Shown in pieces: positions 1-8,547 of a DNA stretch of 42,435 nucleotides; the stretch's first letter is position 1, and each line of letters opens with the position of its first letter. Both the position numbers and the translations under genes were made by a program. Under the pieces are notes generated by a model. That model saw nothing but the letters and a program-made list of their open reading frames with translations, was not told the DNA's origin and did not search any database. The stretch comes from Roseivirga sp. (GTDB lineage: Bacteria > Bacteroidota > Bacteroidia > Cytophagales > Cyclobacteriaceae): NCBI GenBank assembly GCA_021404565.1, contig JAAWWF010000013.1, positions 1 to 42,435 of the forward strand, given 5' to 3'.

Positions 1-1
1 A

Positions 2-259
2 GAAAGACGTTTGATGGATCATTTACTGATGGAATTGCAGATTGCCGGATCCTTGTTTCAGGACCGCCTCAAAGCTACTTATCCACATCTGACAGCTTAT
101 GACCTCCGACTGTGCACTTATTTAAAATCTAACCTTTCCACCAAAGAGATTGCCATATTGCTCAATATTACTCCAGACAGTGTGAAGAAAGCCAAGCACA
201 GGTTGAGAAAGAAACTTCACCTGAAAGCAGACGCTCGTTGGGCTGAAATAGTCTTATAG
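2..259 (+). CDS. Small stand-alone LuxR-like HTH protein (5' end cut by window)
   Basis: Probable DNA-binding protein of the family repeated eight times here. The reading frame is open from the first base: the first codons read E-R-R-L-M-D-H-L, matching residues 5 onward of the paralogue at 24935, so only about four codons (M-T-I-L) lie outside the window. The visible part has an amphipathic N-terminal helix followed by an HTH of GerE/LuxR type with the family motif STKEIAILLNITPDS and the basic recognition helix VKKAKHRLRKK. No sensor domain is present. The stop codon is one base before the start of the TPR regulator at 261, so the two are probably translated from one message. An internal TTG at 11 is not a likely start because homology continues upstream of it. 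Confidence 0.85.
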   Translation, partial: ERRLMDHLLMELQIAGSLFQDRLKATYPHLTAYDLRLCTYLKSNLSTKEIAILLNITPDSVKKAKHRLRKKLHLKADARWAEIVL

Positions 260-260
260 A

Positions 261-1976
261 ATGAAAATTCTGAGGAGGACTGCCCTATTCTTGTTCCCAT
301 GCGTTTTGATGATGACTATGACGCAATCCCTGGTTGCTCAGGCCAATGTGGTTGATAGTTTGAGAACAGAGTTGTCTGGTAAGGAAGGAAAATCAAGAAT
401 AGAAGCCTTAAGTGCCCTTGCTTTTGCTTTAATGTATACGGCACCTGATGAAGCAGAGGAGCTGGCAGGCGAGGCTATTGAGATTGCCGACAATATTGAC
501 TTTGAGGAAGGCAAAATTCTCTCATGGATGATTCAGAGTGTTGTTTATATGAATCGATCTGAATTGCCCATGGCTGGCGAAAAGCTCAGAATGGCCGCTA
601 AGTTGGCAGAAGAAGTGGGGGATATGGATAACCTGGCACTGGCAAAATTGAATCAGGGAGCCTTGCTGATGCGGCAGGGAAAATATGCAGAGGCTTTGGC
701 AAACCATATTGAGGGTGTTAAGGCTGCTATTGAATGCAGGAATTCTGATTTACAGGCTACTCATCTTATGAACATTGGTGTTGTAAACCTATACCTGGAG
801 GACTTTGATGAAGCTGAGAAGTACCTGCTGGAAGCCTTGACCGTGGCTGAAGAATACAATCGTCTGGGCAGGCAGGGCCAAATCTATGGGAATTTAGGCA
901 TAGTGGAATTCAGGCGACACAACTACGGGTTATCCATTCAAAACCACGAAAAGGGGCTTAAGGTTTTCAATGAGCTTGAGATTATTGCACAATCTGCCAA
1001 CAGCCTCCTTAACATAGGATTGGCTCATGCGAAGATGGGAAATGTGGATAAAGCGAATGACTATTATGACCAGGCAGTCGCTTTGAATGAGCAGCTGAAC
1101 CATGAACTCAGTATAGGCAGAGTAATGCGCTATAAGGGGGAGCTTTTTAAGGACGCTCAGCAATATGAGAAGGCAATTGAGCTACTCAATCAGGCTATGG
1201 GAGTTGCACAGAAATACAAGAACATTAAGCTTGTAAGTGAAATATACTTTTTGCAATATGAATGCTTTGAAAAGCTGGGGAACTCTATAAAAGCCTTGGC
1301 TTTTCATAAGTCCTATGTGCTCACAAAAGACTCTTTGGCCTTAATGTCGAATCAGAAAGCAATCTCTGATTTGAAAGCCCAATATGAGTTTGATCGATTG
1401 ACCAGCGAGAACCTGGTTCAACGGCAGTCCAATGAAATCAAGGATTTAAGGCTGAGGCAAAGGAATTTACTGATCGCTGCCCTGATCATTCTGATTTTGG
1501 TGTTGGTGGTGACATTTTATTGGGATAGGCTTCAACTGAGAACAAAGCTTAAATTCGGTGAGAAGGACCAACAACTGCTCATCAAAGAGTCTGAAATAAA
1601 GGACGAAAAACTGGCGACTTATGAAAGCCGCTTGCAGGAGAAAGAGCTGGCAGAATTGACGAAAGCCATATCCTTAAAAGAGCTCATTGGTATTCTGGAG
1701 ACAGGAAATGTGAGGGGTAAGGATTGGGCTGCCTTTAAGATTCACTTTGACGCCACCTATCCAACGTTTTTGGCAGCTTTGGAACAAAGGAGTGCTGAAC
1801 TTTCATTGAGTGAGCACCGTCTGGCTGCATTGCTGAAAATGAGGCTGAATAATAAAGAAATTTCTTCCATTCTGGGAATCTCGCCTGATAGCGTAGTCAA
1901 AGCCAAAACCAGACTGAAGTACAAGCTAAAGCTTACAAGCATTAAGGCGCTGGAGTCGTATTTGTCAGAGCTATGA
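261..1976 (+). CDS. TPR sensor / transmembrane / LuxR-like HTH regulator 1 (HTH class I)
   Basis: 571 aa, predicted one-component transmembrane transcription regulator. A signal peptide (about 1-26, ending SLVAQ) exports an N-terminal block of TPR-like helical repeats (about 30-370; for example the LMNIGVVNLYLEDFDEAEKYL and YGNLGIVEFRRHNYGLSI units). A single TM helix lies near 402-421, then a charged coiled coil (about 425-475), then a W-x-x-F helix and an HTH (about 515-560) with recognition helix SPDSVVKAKTRLKYKL. Sensor outside and DNA binding inside is inferred from this order. The ATG is one base after the small HTH stop codon. It belongs with the regulators at 33254 and 38727 by length and recognition helix. 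The gene is followed directly by four 11-bp-spaced GTC repeats and exported protein 1. The ligand is unknown. Confidence 0.85.
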   Translation: MKILRRTALFLFPCVLMMTMTQSLVAQANVVDSLRTELSGKEGKSRIEALSALAFALMYTAPDEAEELAGEAIEIADNIDFEEGKILSWMIQSVVYMNRSELPMAGEKLRMAAKLAEEVGDMDNLALAKLNQGALLMRQGKYAEALANHIEGVKAAIECRNSDLQATHLMNIGVVNLYLEDFDEAEKYLLEALTVAEEYNRLGRQGQIYGNLGIVEFRRHNYGLSIQNHEKGLKVFNELEIIAQSANSLLNIGLAHAKMGNVDKANDYYDQAVALNEQLNHELSIGRVMRYKGELFKDAQQYEKAIELLNQAMGVAQKYKNIKLVSEIYFLQYECFEKLGNSIKALAFHKSYVLTKDSLALMSNQKAISDLKAQYEFDRLTSENLVQRQSNEIKDLRLRQRNLLIAALIILILVLVVTFYWDRLQLRTKLKFGEKDQQLLIKESEIKDEKLATYESRLQEKELAELTKAISLKELIGILETGNVRGKDWAAFKIHFDATYPTFLAALEQRSAELSLSEHRLAALLKMRLNNKEISSILGISPDSVVKAKTRLKYKLKLTSIKALESYLSEL

Positions 1977-1980
1977 TTTT

Positions 1981-2024
1981 GTCGGCTTATTGTCCCTCAG
2001 CAGTCCGTTAATAGTCCTTCATTC
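1981..2024 (+). promoter_or_regulatory. Operator-like array: four GTC repeats at 11-bp spacing (class I)
   Basis: GTC occurs at 1981, 1992, 2003 and 2014, exactly 11 bp apart (units GTCGGCTTATT, GTCCCTCAGCA, GTCCGTTAATA, GTCCTTCATTC). The array starts five bases after the regulator stop and lies 77 bp (last GTC to ATG) upstream of exported protein 1. Helical phasing of direct repeats suggests cooperative binding on one DNA face; binding by the upstream HTH regulator is inferred. Confidence 0.6.
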
Positions 2025-2090
2025 AAATAATAAATAACCACCTGTTAATTAGATATTTAGACGTTCTGTTTTGTCAATCATCTGAACGTC

Positions 2091-3602
2091 ATGAAGAAAA
2101 TATCCCTATATGTTATTAGCTGTCTTTGGCTCCTGAGTCTGGTATCTACCGATGTTACTGGTTTTAAAGAAGAACATGTTTTTACGCCCTTGTTAACTGT
2201 GACTTTCGAGACCAACGAAGAAGGAATGGATTATAGATCCAATACATTCGATGATACCGCAAGTGACGTTTGGGCGAGAACAAACCTACCTGACGGACCA
2301 AATAATAATACCACGACCTATAGCAATATTCAAGGCAGCTATTACTTCTCAGGAGAAGACATTGATGCTCCGGAAAACCCACTGGGGGGCGGAGAGGATG
2401 GCTATTTGATGCTAAAAACCCTCGATGTATCAGCATATCAGGGAGGAACGGTTCAGGTGAAGGCACACCTGGGGGGAAACACTGCGACTGGGCATAGGTA
2501 TAATACCTCGGACTATTTGAAGATGAGGTATGCCTTTGATGCTGATATTGCCACTGGCGCGAATTCTTCAGGAGGTCTGCCTTCAGTCGCCAATTTAAAT
2601 ACTGGTACCTACACTACTTTCGGTGCTTTTTATGGAACAGGTGGGCCCGGTGCCAGTGCTCAATTTTCATCAGCCTTAATCAATGATGCAGACCTGGATG
2701 GAGATCCTGATTTTACGGGTAGAACAGGAGTTCCTGCCACGGATGTAGTGACTGCAGATAGCTTAAAAAATGCTTTGGCGGAATGGACCTTTACTTTCGA
2801 TGTTGGTGCTACAGATACTAATGTGTCAATATTAATTCAGGTGGCAACGGATGCTGGTTCAAACGAAATTGCCATAGATCAAATTGTTGTTTCAGCAGAG
2901 GCTGGTGTGGCTGCACCAACATCTGTCAATGTGACGGCCACAGTCTTTCTCGAAGGAGCTTACAATGGTACAGACCTGAATACCACTCTCAACAGCAGTA
3001 TTCCCTCAACACAGCCCTATACCAATAATGGTCATGCCGGAGCTGAAACAGCAGGCGCTGTACCCGCTAATGCCGTAGACTGGGTATTGGTTGAACTAAG
3101 AGAAGCCGGTTCGGCAGTAGCAGCTCTGAATTCTACCAAAGTGGGCTCTGCCGCAGGCTTTCTTATGAATGACGGAACGATTAAAGGGACGGATGGCACT
3201 AGTGACCTGACGGTCCCCCTCTCTGGCAATACCGGCTCAGACTTCTTCGTGGTGGTTTATCACCGAAACCATTTACCTATTATGTCGGCCAATACCATTT
3301 CGGAAAGTGGCAGTACATATACCATTGACTTTACCATTGCATCCGCCAATACACACCAGGGAACTACCGGTCTGGCTTCACTTGCCGGAGCTAAGTTTGG
3401 GATGCTGGCTGGCGATGCTGATGGTGACGGAGATGTGGATAGTGCCGATCTAACGACCTGGAGAGCAGAAAATGGTAAAGCTTTTAGCTACGGCACGAAT
3501 GGGAAGAATGACCTTAATTTGGACGGAGCTATCAATGCCGTGGATCGTATTGAGTTCCAAAAAAAGAATGTATCAAAAACCAGCCAGGTTCCGACTAACT
3601 AG
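2091..3602 (+). CDS. Exported protein 1, type-A domain plus dockerin-like C-terminal region
   Basis: 503 aa secreted protein of unknown function. Signal peptide about 1-22. Residues about 35-270 form the type-A domain shared with the exported proteins at 23436, 31410, 35134 (twice) and 40593: it opens with TFETNEEGMDYRSN (others ETFETDG..), contains YYFSGEDIDAPENPL, and ends DQIVVSAE. It looks like a beta-sandwich of the carbohydrate/adhesion type, but I cannot name a family. The conserved C-terminal region runs from about 275 and includes AVDWVLVELREAG and YHRNHLPIMSAN. It ends with two Ca-binding loops, DADGDGDVDSADL (from 442) and DLNLDGAINAVDR (from 474), spaced as in a type I dockerin, and the tail KTSQVP. 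No small HTH gene follows it; the double UvrA gene does. Confidence 0.85.
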   Translation: MKKISLYVISCLWLLSLVSTDVTGFKEEHVFTPLLTVTFETNEEGMDYRSNTFDDTASDVWARTNLPDGPNNNTTTYSNIQGSYYFSGEDIDAPENPLGGGEDGYLMLKTLDVSAYQGGTVQVKAHLGGNTATGHRYNTSDYLKMRYAFDADIATGANSSGGLPSVANLNTGTYTTFGAFYGTGGPGASAQFSSALINDADLDGDPDFTGRTGVPATDVVTADSLKNALAEWTFTFDVGATDTNVSILIQVATDAGSNEIAIDQIVVSAEAGVAAPTSVNVTATVFLEGAYNGTDLNTTLNSSIPSTQPYTNNGHAGAETAGAVPANAVDWVLVELREAGSAVAALNSTKVGSAAGFLMNDGTIKGTDGTSDLTVPLSGNTGSDFFVVVYHRNHLPIMSANTISESGSTYTIDFTIASANTHQGTTGLASLAGAKFGMLAGDADGDGDVDSADLTTWRAENGKAFSYGTNGKNDLNLDGAINAVDRIEFQKKNVSKTSQVPTN

Positions 3603-3683
3603 ATTTTGGACTCAAAAAATAGATGGTAGACCATAGACTTTATGTAAATCTGTAGTTGCAGCTTATTTCATTAATTTCGGGCG

Positions 3684-6600
3684 ATGACCTCCAAGACATG
3701 TCCGGAAATAGTTATTCAAGGAGCGAGAACCAACAACTTGAAGAACATTTCACTGAGCATTCCGCATAACAAGTTTATCGTTGTGACAGGAGTATCAGGG
3801 TCAGGGAAATCGAGCCTTGTATTTGATATAATTGCTCAGGAAGGGCAGCGTAGATATTTTGAAACCCTGCCCTCTTTTGCCCGACAGTTTATGGGGAAAC
3901 TGAACCGCCCTGATGTGGATGAAATTGAAGGGCTTTCTCCGGTAATTGCGATTGGACAATATACTACGGGCATGCATGCCCGCTCTACGGTCGGAACCAT
4001 GTCCGATATCTATGATTTGTTGCGCTTGTTGTTTGCCAGAACAGGAATCACAAGTAAAGACATAGAGCTTTCCCGCGCTTTGTTTTCATTCAATTCAGAA
4101 GCGGGTAAGTGCAAGCATTGCGGTGGTATTGGCGCAGCCGAACAAATAGACCTTAATAAGCTCATCGTATTTCCTGAAAAGACCATTAGAGAGGGAGCGT
4201 TGGCACCCACGCTGCCTACGGGTTACATCATGTATTCTCAGGTAACCATTGATGTGCTGAATCAGGTATGCATGGCCGAAGGCTTTAGTGTTGATATTCC
4301 CTGGAATAAACTCACTGATCAACAGCGTGAGGTAATCTTGTATGGAAGTGACAAGATCAAAGTGCCTTTTGGAAAACACAGTCTTGAATCGCGATTGAAA
4401 TGGACGGGGATCAAGGCCAGGCCGAGGGAAGAAGGATATTACAAAGGCATGATTCCGATTATGTCGGATATTCTAAGAAGAGATCGAAATGCCAATATCC
4501 TAAAGTATGTACATGCCGTAACCTGCCCAAAATGCAATGGAGCCCGGTTGAATAATGACGCTCTGAGTGTGAGCGTTCAAGGCAAATCTATAGCCGAAAT
4601 AGCGATCTTAGAATTGAACGAGCTTAAATCGTGGATTCAGTCAAACACCTGGGGAGCGGTAGGAAAAGAGATTGTCCAGAAAATTGAATCCCAGGTTGAT
4701 TTACTGGAAGACTTGGGACTGGGACATCTGACTTTGGATCGTTCCTCAAAGTCACTTCGTGCGAGCGAAATTCAGCGTATCAGAGTAGCCAATCAGATTT
4801 CAGCACCCTTAAGCGATGTGCTCTACGTTTTTGATGAGCCTTCTATTGGTTTACACCGAAAGGAGAGCGATAGATTGATTGAGCATTTTAAACAGCTGGT
4901 TAAAAAAGGGAATACGGTGATTGTTGTTGAGCATGACCTGGATACCATTGCCAGTGCTGATCATATCATCGAGATTGGACCTGGGGCAGGAATCAATGGA
5001 GGCAATCTGATTTTTAATGGTTCGTTTTCAGCGTTTTCTCAGAAGGACGAATTGAAGGAAATCAGCCCGACTTACAGGGCGATTAAGAGTTTGGTGGAGA
5101 GGTCTGATCCCCCTTCGAAACCAGCTGGCAATTCGATTAGTCTTTTTGGATGCACAGAAAGAAACCTGAAAAGGATTGATGTCAATTTCCAATTAGGAAA
5201 ACTCAATGTAGTGAGTGGAAGATCAGGCGCAGGAAAATCTTCTTTGGTAAAAGGTACTTTACTGAAAGCCGTGCAACAGCAGTTGGGGATTGAAGTGGGA
5301 GAACCCGCCAGGTTGACCCGCCATGAAAATATTGATGCGATCAATAAACTGATTTTTATTGACCATTCGCCCATCGGAAAAACCCCACGCAGTAACCCGG
5401 CTACCTACTTAGGCTTGTCAGATCATATCCGTGATCTATTTGCCGGCCTGCCCGAATCAAAGTCTCAGGGATTCACCAGGTCCCGGTTTTCATTCAATAA
5501 CAAAGGGGGAAGGTGTGAAACCTGTCAAGGTGCCGGCAAAACGCAGATAGGTATGCATTTTTTAGGCAATGTGGACCTTGTCTGTGGTACCTGCAACGGT
5601 GATCGGTTTAATGAAGAAACACTTCGGATAAAGTACAATGGCTTATCCATAGCCGACTGTTATAAATTGTCAGTCAATGAGGCCACAACCATTTTTGCAG
5701 ATCAGAAAAAGATATTGACAGGGCTTACAGTACTGCAAGGTACAGGGCTTGGGTATTTAACCCTTGGACAGTCTTCAACCACACTTTCCGGAGGAGAAGC
5801 GCAACGGATCAAAATTGCGAACCAGTTACAGAAGAAGGAGACAGGAGCTACATTGTATGTGATTGTCGAGCCAAGTATTGGCTTGCATCATGATGATGTT
5901 AAATCTCTGCTTCAGGTACTTGATAGTATTAAGCGTAAGGGTAATACGATCGTTTGTATCGAACAAAATGAAACCGTCATTCGATGGAGCGATTGGCATG
6001 TTGAACTTGGCCCTAAGGGGGGGGCAGGCGGAGGTAACATTGTTTACCAGGGAATTCCCGAAGAGAATCCGGGGAATATGGGCAATAAAGTCAAAAGGGA
6101 AGCCCTTCTCAAAAACAGCAACGAAGGAAAACCTGTTGTTCCCAATGAGATCCAGCTGAATGGTGTAACTACTCATGGGCTCAAAAAGCTCGATGTTCGT
6201 ATTCCGAAAAATCAATTGACCGTAGTTACCGGTGTTTCCGGAAGTGGAAAGTCATCTTTGGTATATGATACACTGTTTGCTGAATCCAATGCCATTTTCA
6301 CAGAGTCCTTATCTACTTATAACAGAAGTTTTCTTCATCAAAGCAGTGAGGCTCAAATAACCTCTTTCTCAGGTTTAGGACCCGCCATTGGCATCAATAG
6401 AAAAGGAGGGGCCCCTTCTAAACGATCAACCGTAGGAACACTCTCCGGAGTGTACGATGCCTTTAGGTTGCTGTATTCAAGAATTGCGCAGCATGAAGGA
6501 GAGAACTACACGGCTCAGCATTTCTCTTTTAACCATCACTTAGGTGCTTGTCCGGCATGTGAAGGACTTGGGCTTCAGCGTAAATGTGACCCTGAGGAGG

Positions 6601-8474
6601 TGATCGTTTCTCCTGATAGGTCAATATGGAGGGGTGCTGTTTCTGCAAACAAAGCAATGGCTTATTATGCCGATGCTGATGGTCAGTTTATGGCAACGCT
6701 CAAAGAGGTAGCCCGACAAAAAGAATGGGATATAGAGCGCTCATGGCATGAACTGGAAGAGGAGGTGAAGGAACTTATTCTATATGGAACAGGCGAGACC
6801 ATTTGGGAAGTTACCTGGGAATTTACCACCAAATCAAGAACCGGAACACAAGCATTAAGCGCAAAATGGCTCGGATTCTGCAATTATATTGATGATGAAT
6901 ACCAGCGAAAGCTACACAACAAGAACATCAGAAATTTAGAGGAGCTATTACATAATGTTGAGTGCTCCACTTGTGAGGGAAGTCGATTGAAATCAGAATT
7001 GTTAAGCACAAGTTTTCTTGGAAAGACGATTCATGAGTTGTCGCAAGTGAGCATTGAAACTTGCCTTGAACTGATCAGCGAGATAGACACTAAAGCAGAT
7101 GCCGTTGTTTTGGCCATCAGTAAGGTGGTTTTACCCACAGTCAGAGAGTCCCTGAAAACCCTGGTTGATCTTGGACTGGGTTACTTAAACCTGAACAGGG
7201 CCGTAAGCTCACTTTCCGGGGGTGAGCGACAACGCGTGACGCTGGCTGGTCAATTGTCTACACACTTATTTGGTGTCACCTATGTATTGGATGAACCCAC
7301 CATAGGTCTGGATGAACAACAGGTTACTGCTCTTTCAAAAGCACTAAAAAGAATTGTTGACAATGGAAATACTGTGGTGGTGGTTGAGCATGATCCTTCC
7401 TTTATCAGAAGTGCTGATAACCTGATTGAAATGGGGCCAGGGGCTGGAAGCTTTGGGGGCGAAGTAATTTACCAGGGAAAGGTCAGTGATCTGGCTAAGG
7501 CAAAGTATTCAGTTACCTACCAATTATTTCAGGCCCAACGAGTCAGTTCAAAAGCAGGAAAGAAAGGAAAGGGTATGCCTTTTGGCATAAGAGGAGCTTT
7601 TGCGAATAACCTTAAGAACATTGAGGTAGATTTTTGTTCTCAGCACATAACAGCTGTTAAGGGTGTTTCGGGAAGTGGGAAGTCGAGTTTAATCAAAGAC
7701 GTGTTATACCACTCCTGGCTTAAAAACAGGCCTGTTAATTGTACTGAGGTACATGGTTTGAATCAATTTGAAGAAGTGTTGCTTATTGATCAGAAGGGAC
7801 TCAAACAAGGCAGATTGAGTACTCCTGCTTCGTATACCGGAATAATTGAACAGGTAAAAACGCTATTCTCAAAAACGGAACTCGCGAAACGGGCAGGACT
7901 GAAAAAAACTGATTTCTCCTACCAAAGTAAGCATGGAAAATGTCCTGTTTGTGCTGGTTATGGAAAGCTGAAAACCAGCATGGACTTTATGAGTGATATC
8001 TGGTTGACCTGCGATAGCTGCAAAGGATTGCGCTACAATGATGCCATACTGGCTTGTAAATTCAATGAGCATTCCATTGGTGAAGTGTTGCAGATGACTG
8101 TACAGGAGGCGATGGAGTTTTTCGGAGCCGGACCAATTACTGACAGTCTGGGTCTCCTTAAGCAAGTAGGAGTGGGACATTTACTTTTGGGGCAATCAGG
8201 TGATACTTTGTCAGGAGGAGAGGCTCAACGCCTGAAACTGGCCACTTCCATGCTGCAAAAGCGACAGGGGAGTACTTTGTATCTCTTTGATGAACCGAGT
8301 ACGGGGCTTCATTACTTTGATATTCTACAATTAATCTCCGTTTTCGAATCGATAGTGGATCGTGGGGATACCCTTCTTTTTATTGAACACAACCGTACCT
8401 TAATTGAATCTGCCGATCAGGTAATTACACTGGGACCGGGTAGTGGCGAGCGGGGCGGAGAAGTGGTGAATTGA
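3684..8474 (+). CDS. Double-length UvrA-like ATPase (two fused UvrA2-type units)
   Basis: 1596 aa carrying four ABC ATPase cores, i.e. two complete UvrA units in tandem (about 1-810 and 820-1596). Walker A motifs: 36-44, 512-520, 850-858, 1327-1335. Zn-module CxxC pairs are visible in both units (CKHCGG/CPKCNG and CETCQG/CGTCNG in unit 1; CPACEG/CSTCEG and CPVCAG/CDSCKG in unit 2). In each unit the sequence goes from the RSTVGT segment quickly to the FSFN zinc module without the usual UvrB-binding domain, as in class II UvrA proteins linked to tolerance of DNA-binding drugs. Unit 2 motifs look intact. In unit 1, NBD1 has a degenerate signature (LRASE at 358-362 instead of LSGGE), and NBD2 has lost the Walker B Asp (V728) and switch-loop His (Q761). 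Cytoplasmic; expected to bind DNA. It interrupts the cassette array and seems unrelated to it. Canonical excision repair is unlikely without UvrB binding. Confidence 0.9.
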   Translation: MTSKTCPEIVIQGARTNNLKNISLSIPHNKFIVVTGVSGSGKSSLVFDIIAQEGQRRYFETLPSFARQFMGKLNRPDVDEIEGLSPVIAIGQYTTGMHARSTVGTMSDIYDLLRLLFARTGITSKDIELSRALFSFNSEAGKCKHCGGIGAAEQIDLNKLIVFPEKTIREGALAPTLPTGYIMYSQVTIDVLNQVCMAEGFSVDIPWNKLTDQQREVILYGSDKIKVPFGKHSLESRLKWTGIKARPREEGYYKGMIPIMSDILRRDRNANILKYVHAVTCPKCNGARLNNDALSVSVQGKSIAEIAILELNELKSWIQSNTWGAVGKEIVQKIESQVDLLEDLGLGHLTLDRSSKSLRASEIQRIRVANQISAPLSDVLYVFDEPSIGLHRKESDRLIEHFKQLVKKGNTVIVVEHDLDTIASADHIIEIGPGAGINGGNLIFNGSFSAFSQKDELKEISPTYRAIKSLVERSDPPSKPAGNSISLFGCTERNLKRIDVNFQLGKLNVVSGRSGAGKSSLVKGTLLKAVQQQLGIEVGEPARLTRHENIDAINKLIFIDHSPIGKTPRSNPATYLGLSDHIRDLFAGLPESKSQGFTRSRFSFNNKGGRCETCQGAGKTQIGMHFLGNVDLVCGTCNGDRFNEETLRIKYNGLSIADCYKLSVNEATTIFADQKKILTGLTVLQGTGLGYLTLGQSSTTLSGGEAQRIKIANQLQKKETGATLYVIVEPSIGLHHDDVKSLLQVLDSIKRKGNTIVCIEQNETVIRWSDWHVELGPKGGAGGGNIVYQGIPEENPGNMGNKVKREALLKNSNEGKPVVPNEIQLNGVTTHGLKKLDVRIPKNQLTVVTGVSGSGKSSLVYDTLFAESNAIFTESLSTYNRSFLHQSSEAQITSFSGLGPAIGINRKGGAPSKRSTVGTLSGVYDAFRLLYSRIAQHEGENYTAQHFSFNHHLGACPACEGLGLQRKCDPEEVIVSPDRSIWRGAVSANKAMAYYADADGQFMATLKEVARQKEWDIERSWHELEEEVKELILYGTGETIWEVTWEFTTKSRTGTQALSAKWLGFCNYIDDEYQRKLHNKNIRNLEELLHNVECSTCEGSRLKSELLSTSFLGKTIHELSQVSIETCLELISEIDTKADAVVLAISKVVLPTVRESLKTLVDLGLGYLNLNRAVSSLSGGERQRVTLAGQLSTHLFGVTYVLDEPTIGLDEQQVTALSKALKRIVDNGNTVVVVEHDPSFIRSADNLIEMGPGAGSFGGEVIYQGKVSDLAKAKYSVTYQLFQAQRVSSKAGKKGKGMPFGIRGAFANNLKNIEVDFCSQHITAVKGVSGSGKSSLIKDVLYHSWLKNRPVNCTEVHGLNQFEEVLLIDQKGLKQGRLSTPASYTGIIEQVKTLFSKTELAKRAGLKKTDFSYQSKHGKCPVCAGYGKLKTSMDFMSDIWLTCDSCKGLRYNDAILACKFNEHSIGEVLQMTVQEAMEFFGAGPITDSLGLLKQVGVGHLLLGQSGDTLSGGEAQRLKLATSMLQKRQGSTLYLFDEPSTGLHYFDILQLISVFESIVDRGDTLLFIEHNRTLIESADQVITLGPGSGERGGEVVN

Positions 8475-8494
8475 GATCTGACTTTTTGAGGGTG

Positions 8495-8511
8495 GTGACA
8501 AATAATCTATC
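8495..8511 (+). promoter_or_regulatory. Shared 17-mer GTGACAWWTAATCTATC, copy 1 (class III)
   Basis: This 17-base sequence recurs at 10674-10690 with differences at only two A/T positions. Here it lies 36 bp upstream of the regulator at 8548. ATCTGAC also occurs twice around it (8476 and 8509, 33 bp apart, three turns). It is a candidate binding site for the regulator on its own promoter. Confidence 0.45.
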
Positions 8512-8533
8512 TGACCCTTACTGGAAAAAAGGC

Positions 8534-8541
8534 TATTTTTG
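8534..8541 (+). promoter_or_regulatory. TAnnTTTG promoter box of regulator 2
   Basis: TATTTTTG fits the Bacteroidetes -7 consensus TAnnTTTG exactly and ends six bases before the ATG at 8548. Transcription would then start at or next to the start codon, giving a leaderless or nearly leaderless message. Confidence 0.5.
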
Positions 8542-8547
8542 AGGTTC

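Noticed and set aside
2091-3602. Type IX secretion C-terminal sorting domain on the exported proteins
   Set aside because: The termini end in Ca-binding loops and KTSQVP; the usual beta-sandwich with late GxxxxKxxxx-type pattern is not seen.
5863-6159. Open frame of 98 codons within the UvrA gene in another frame
   Set aside because: It overlaps the conserved NBD2 Walker B to NBD3 region of the real frame and shows no family resemblance.
3684-8474. Two separate uvrA genes joined by a sequencing error
   Set aside because: The frame is open without interruption through the linker, each unit is full length, and the pattern of motif loss is confined to one site, which fits a true fused protein.
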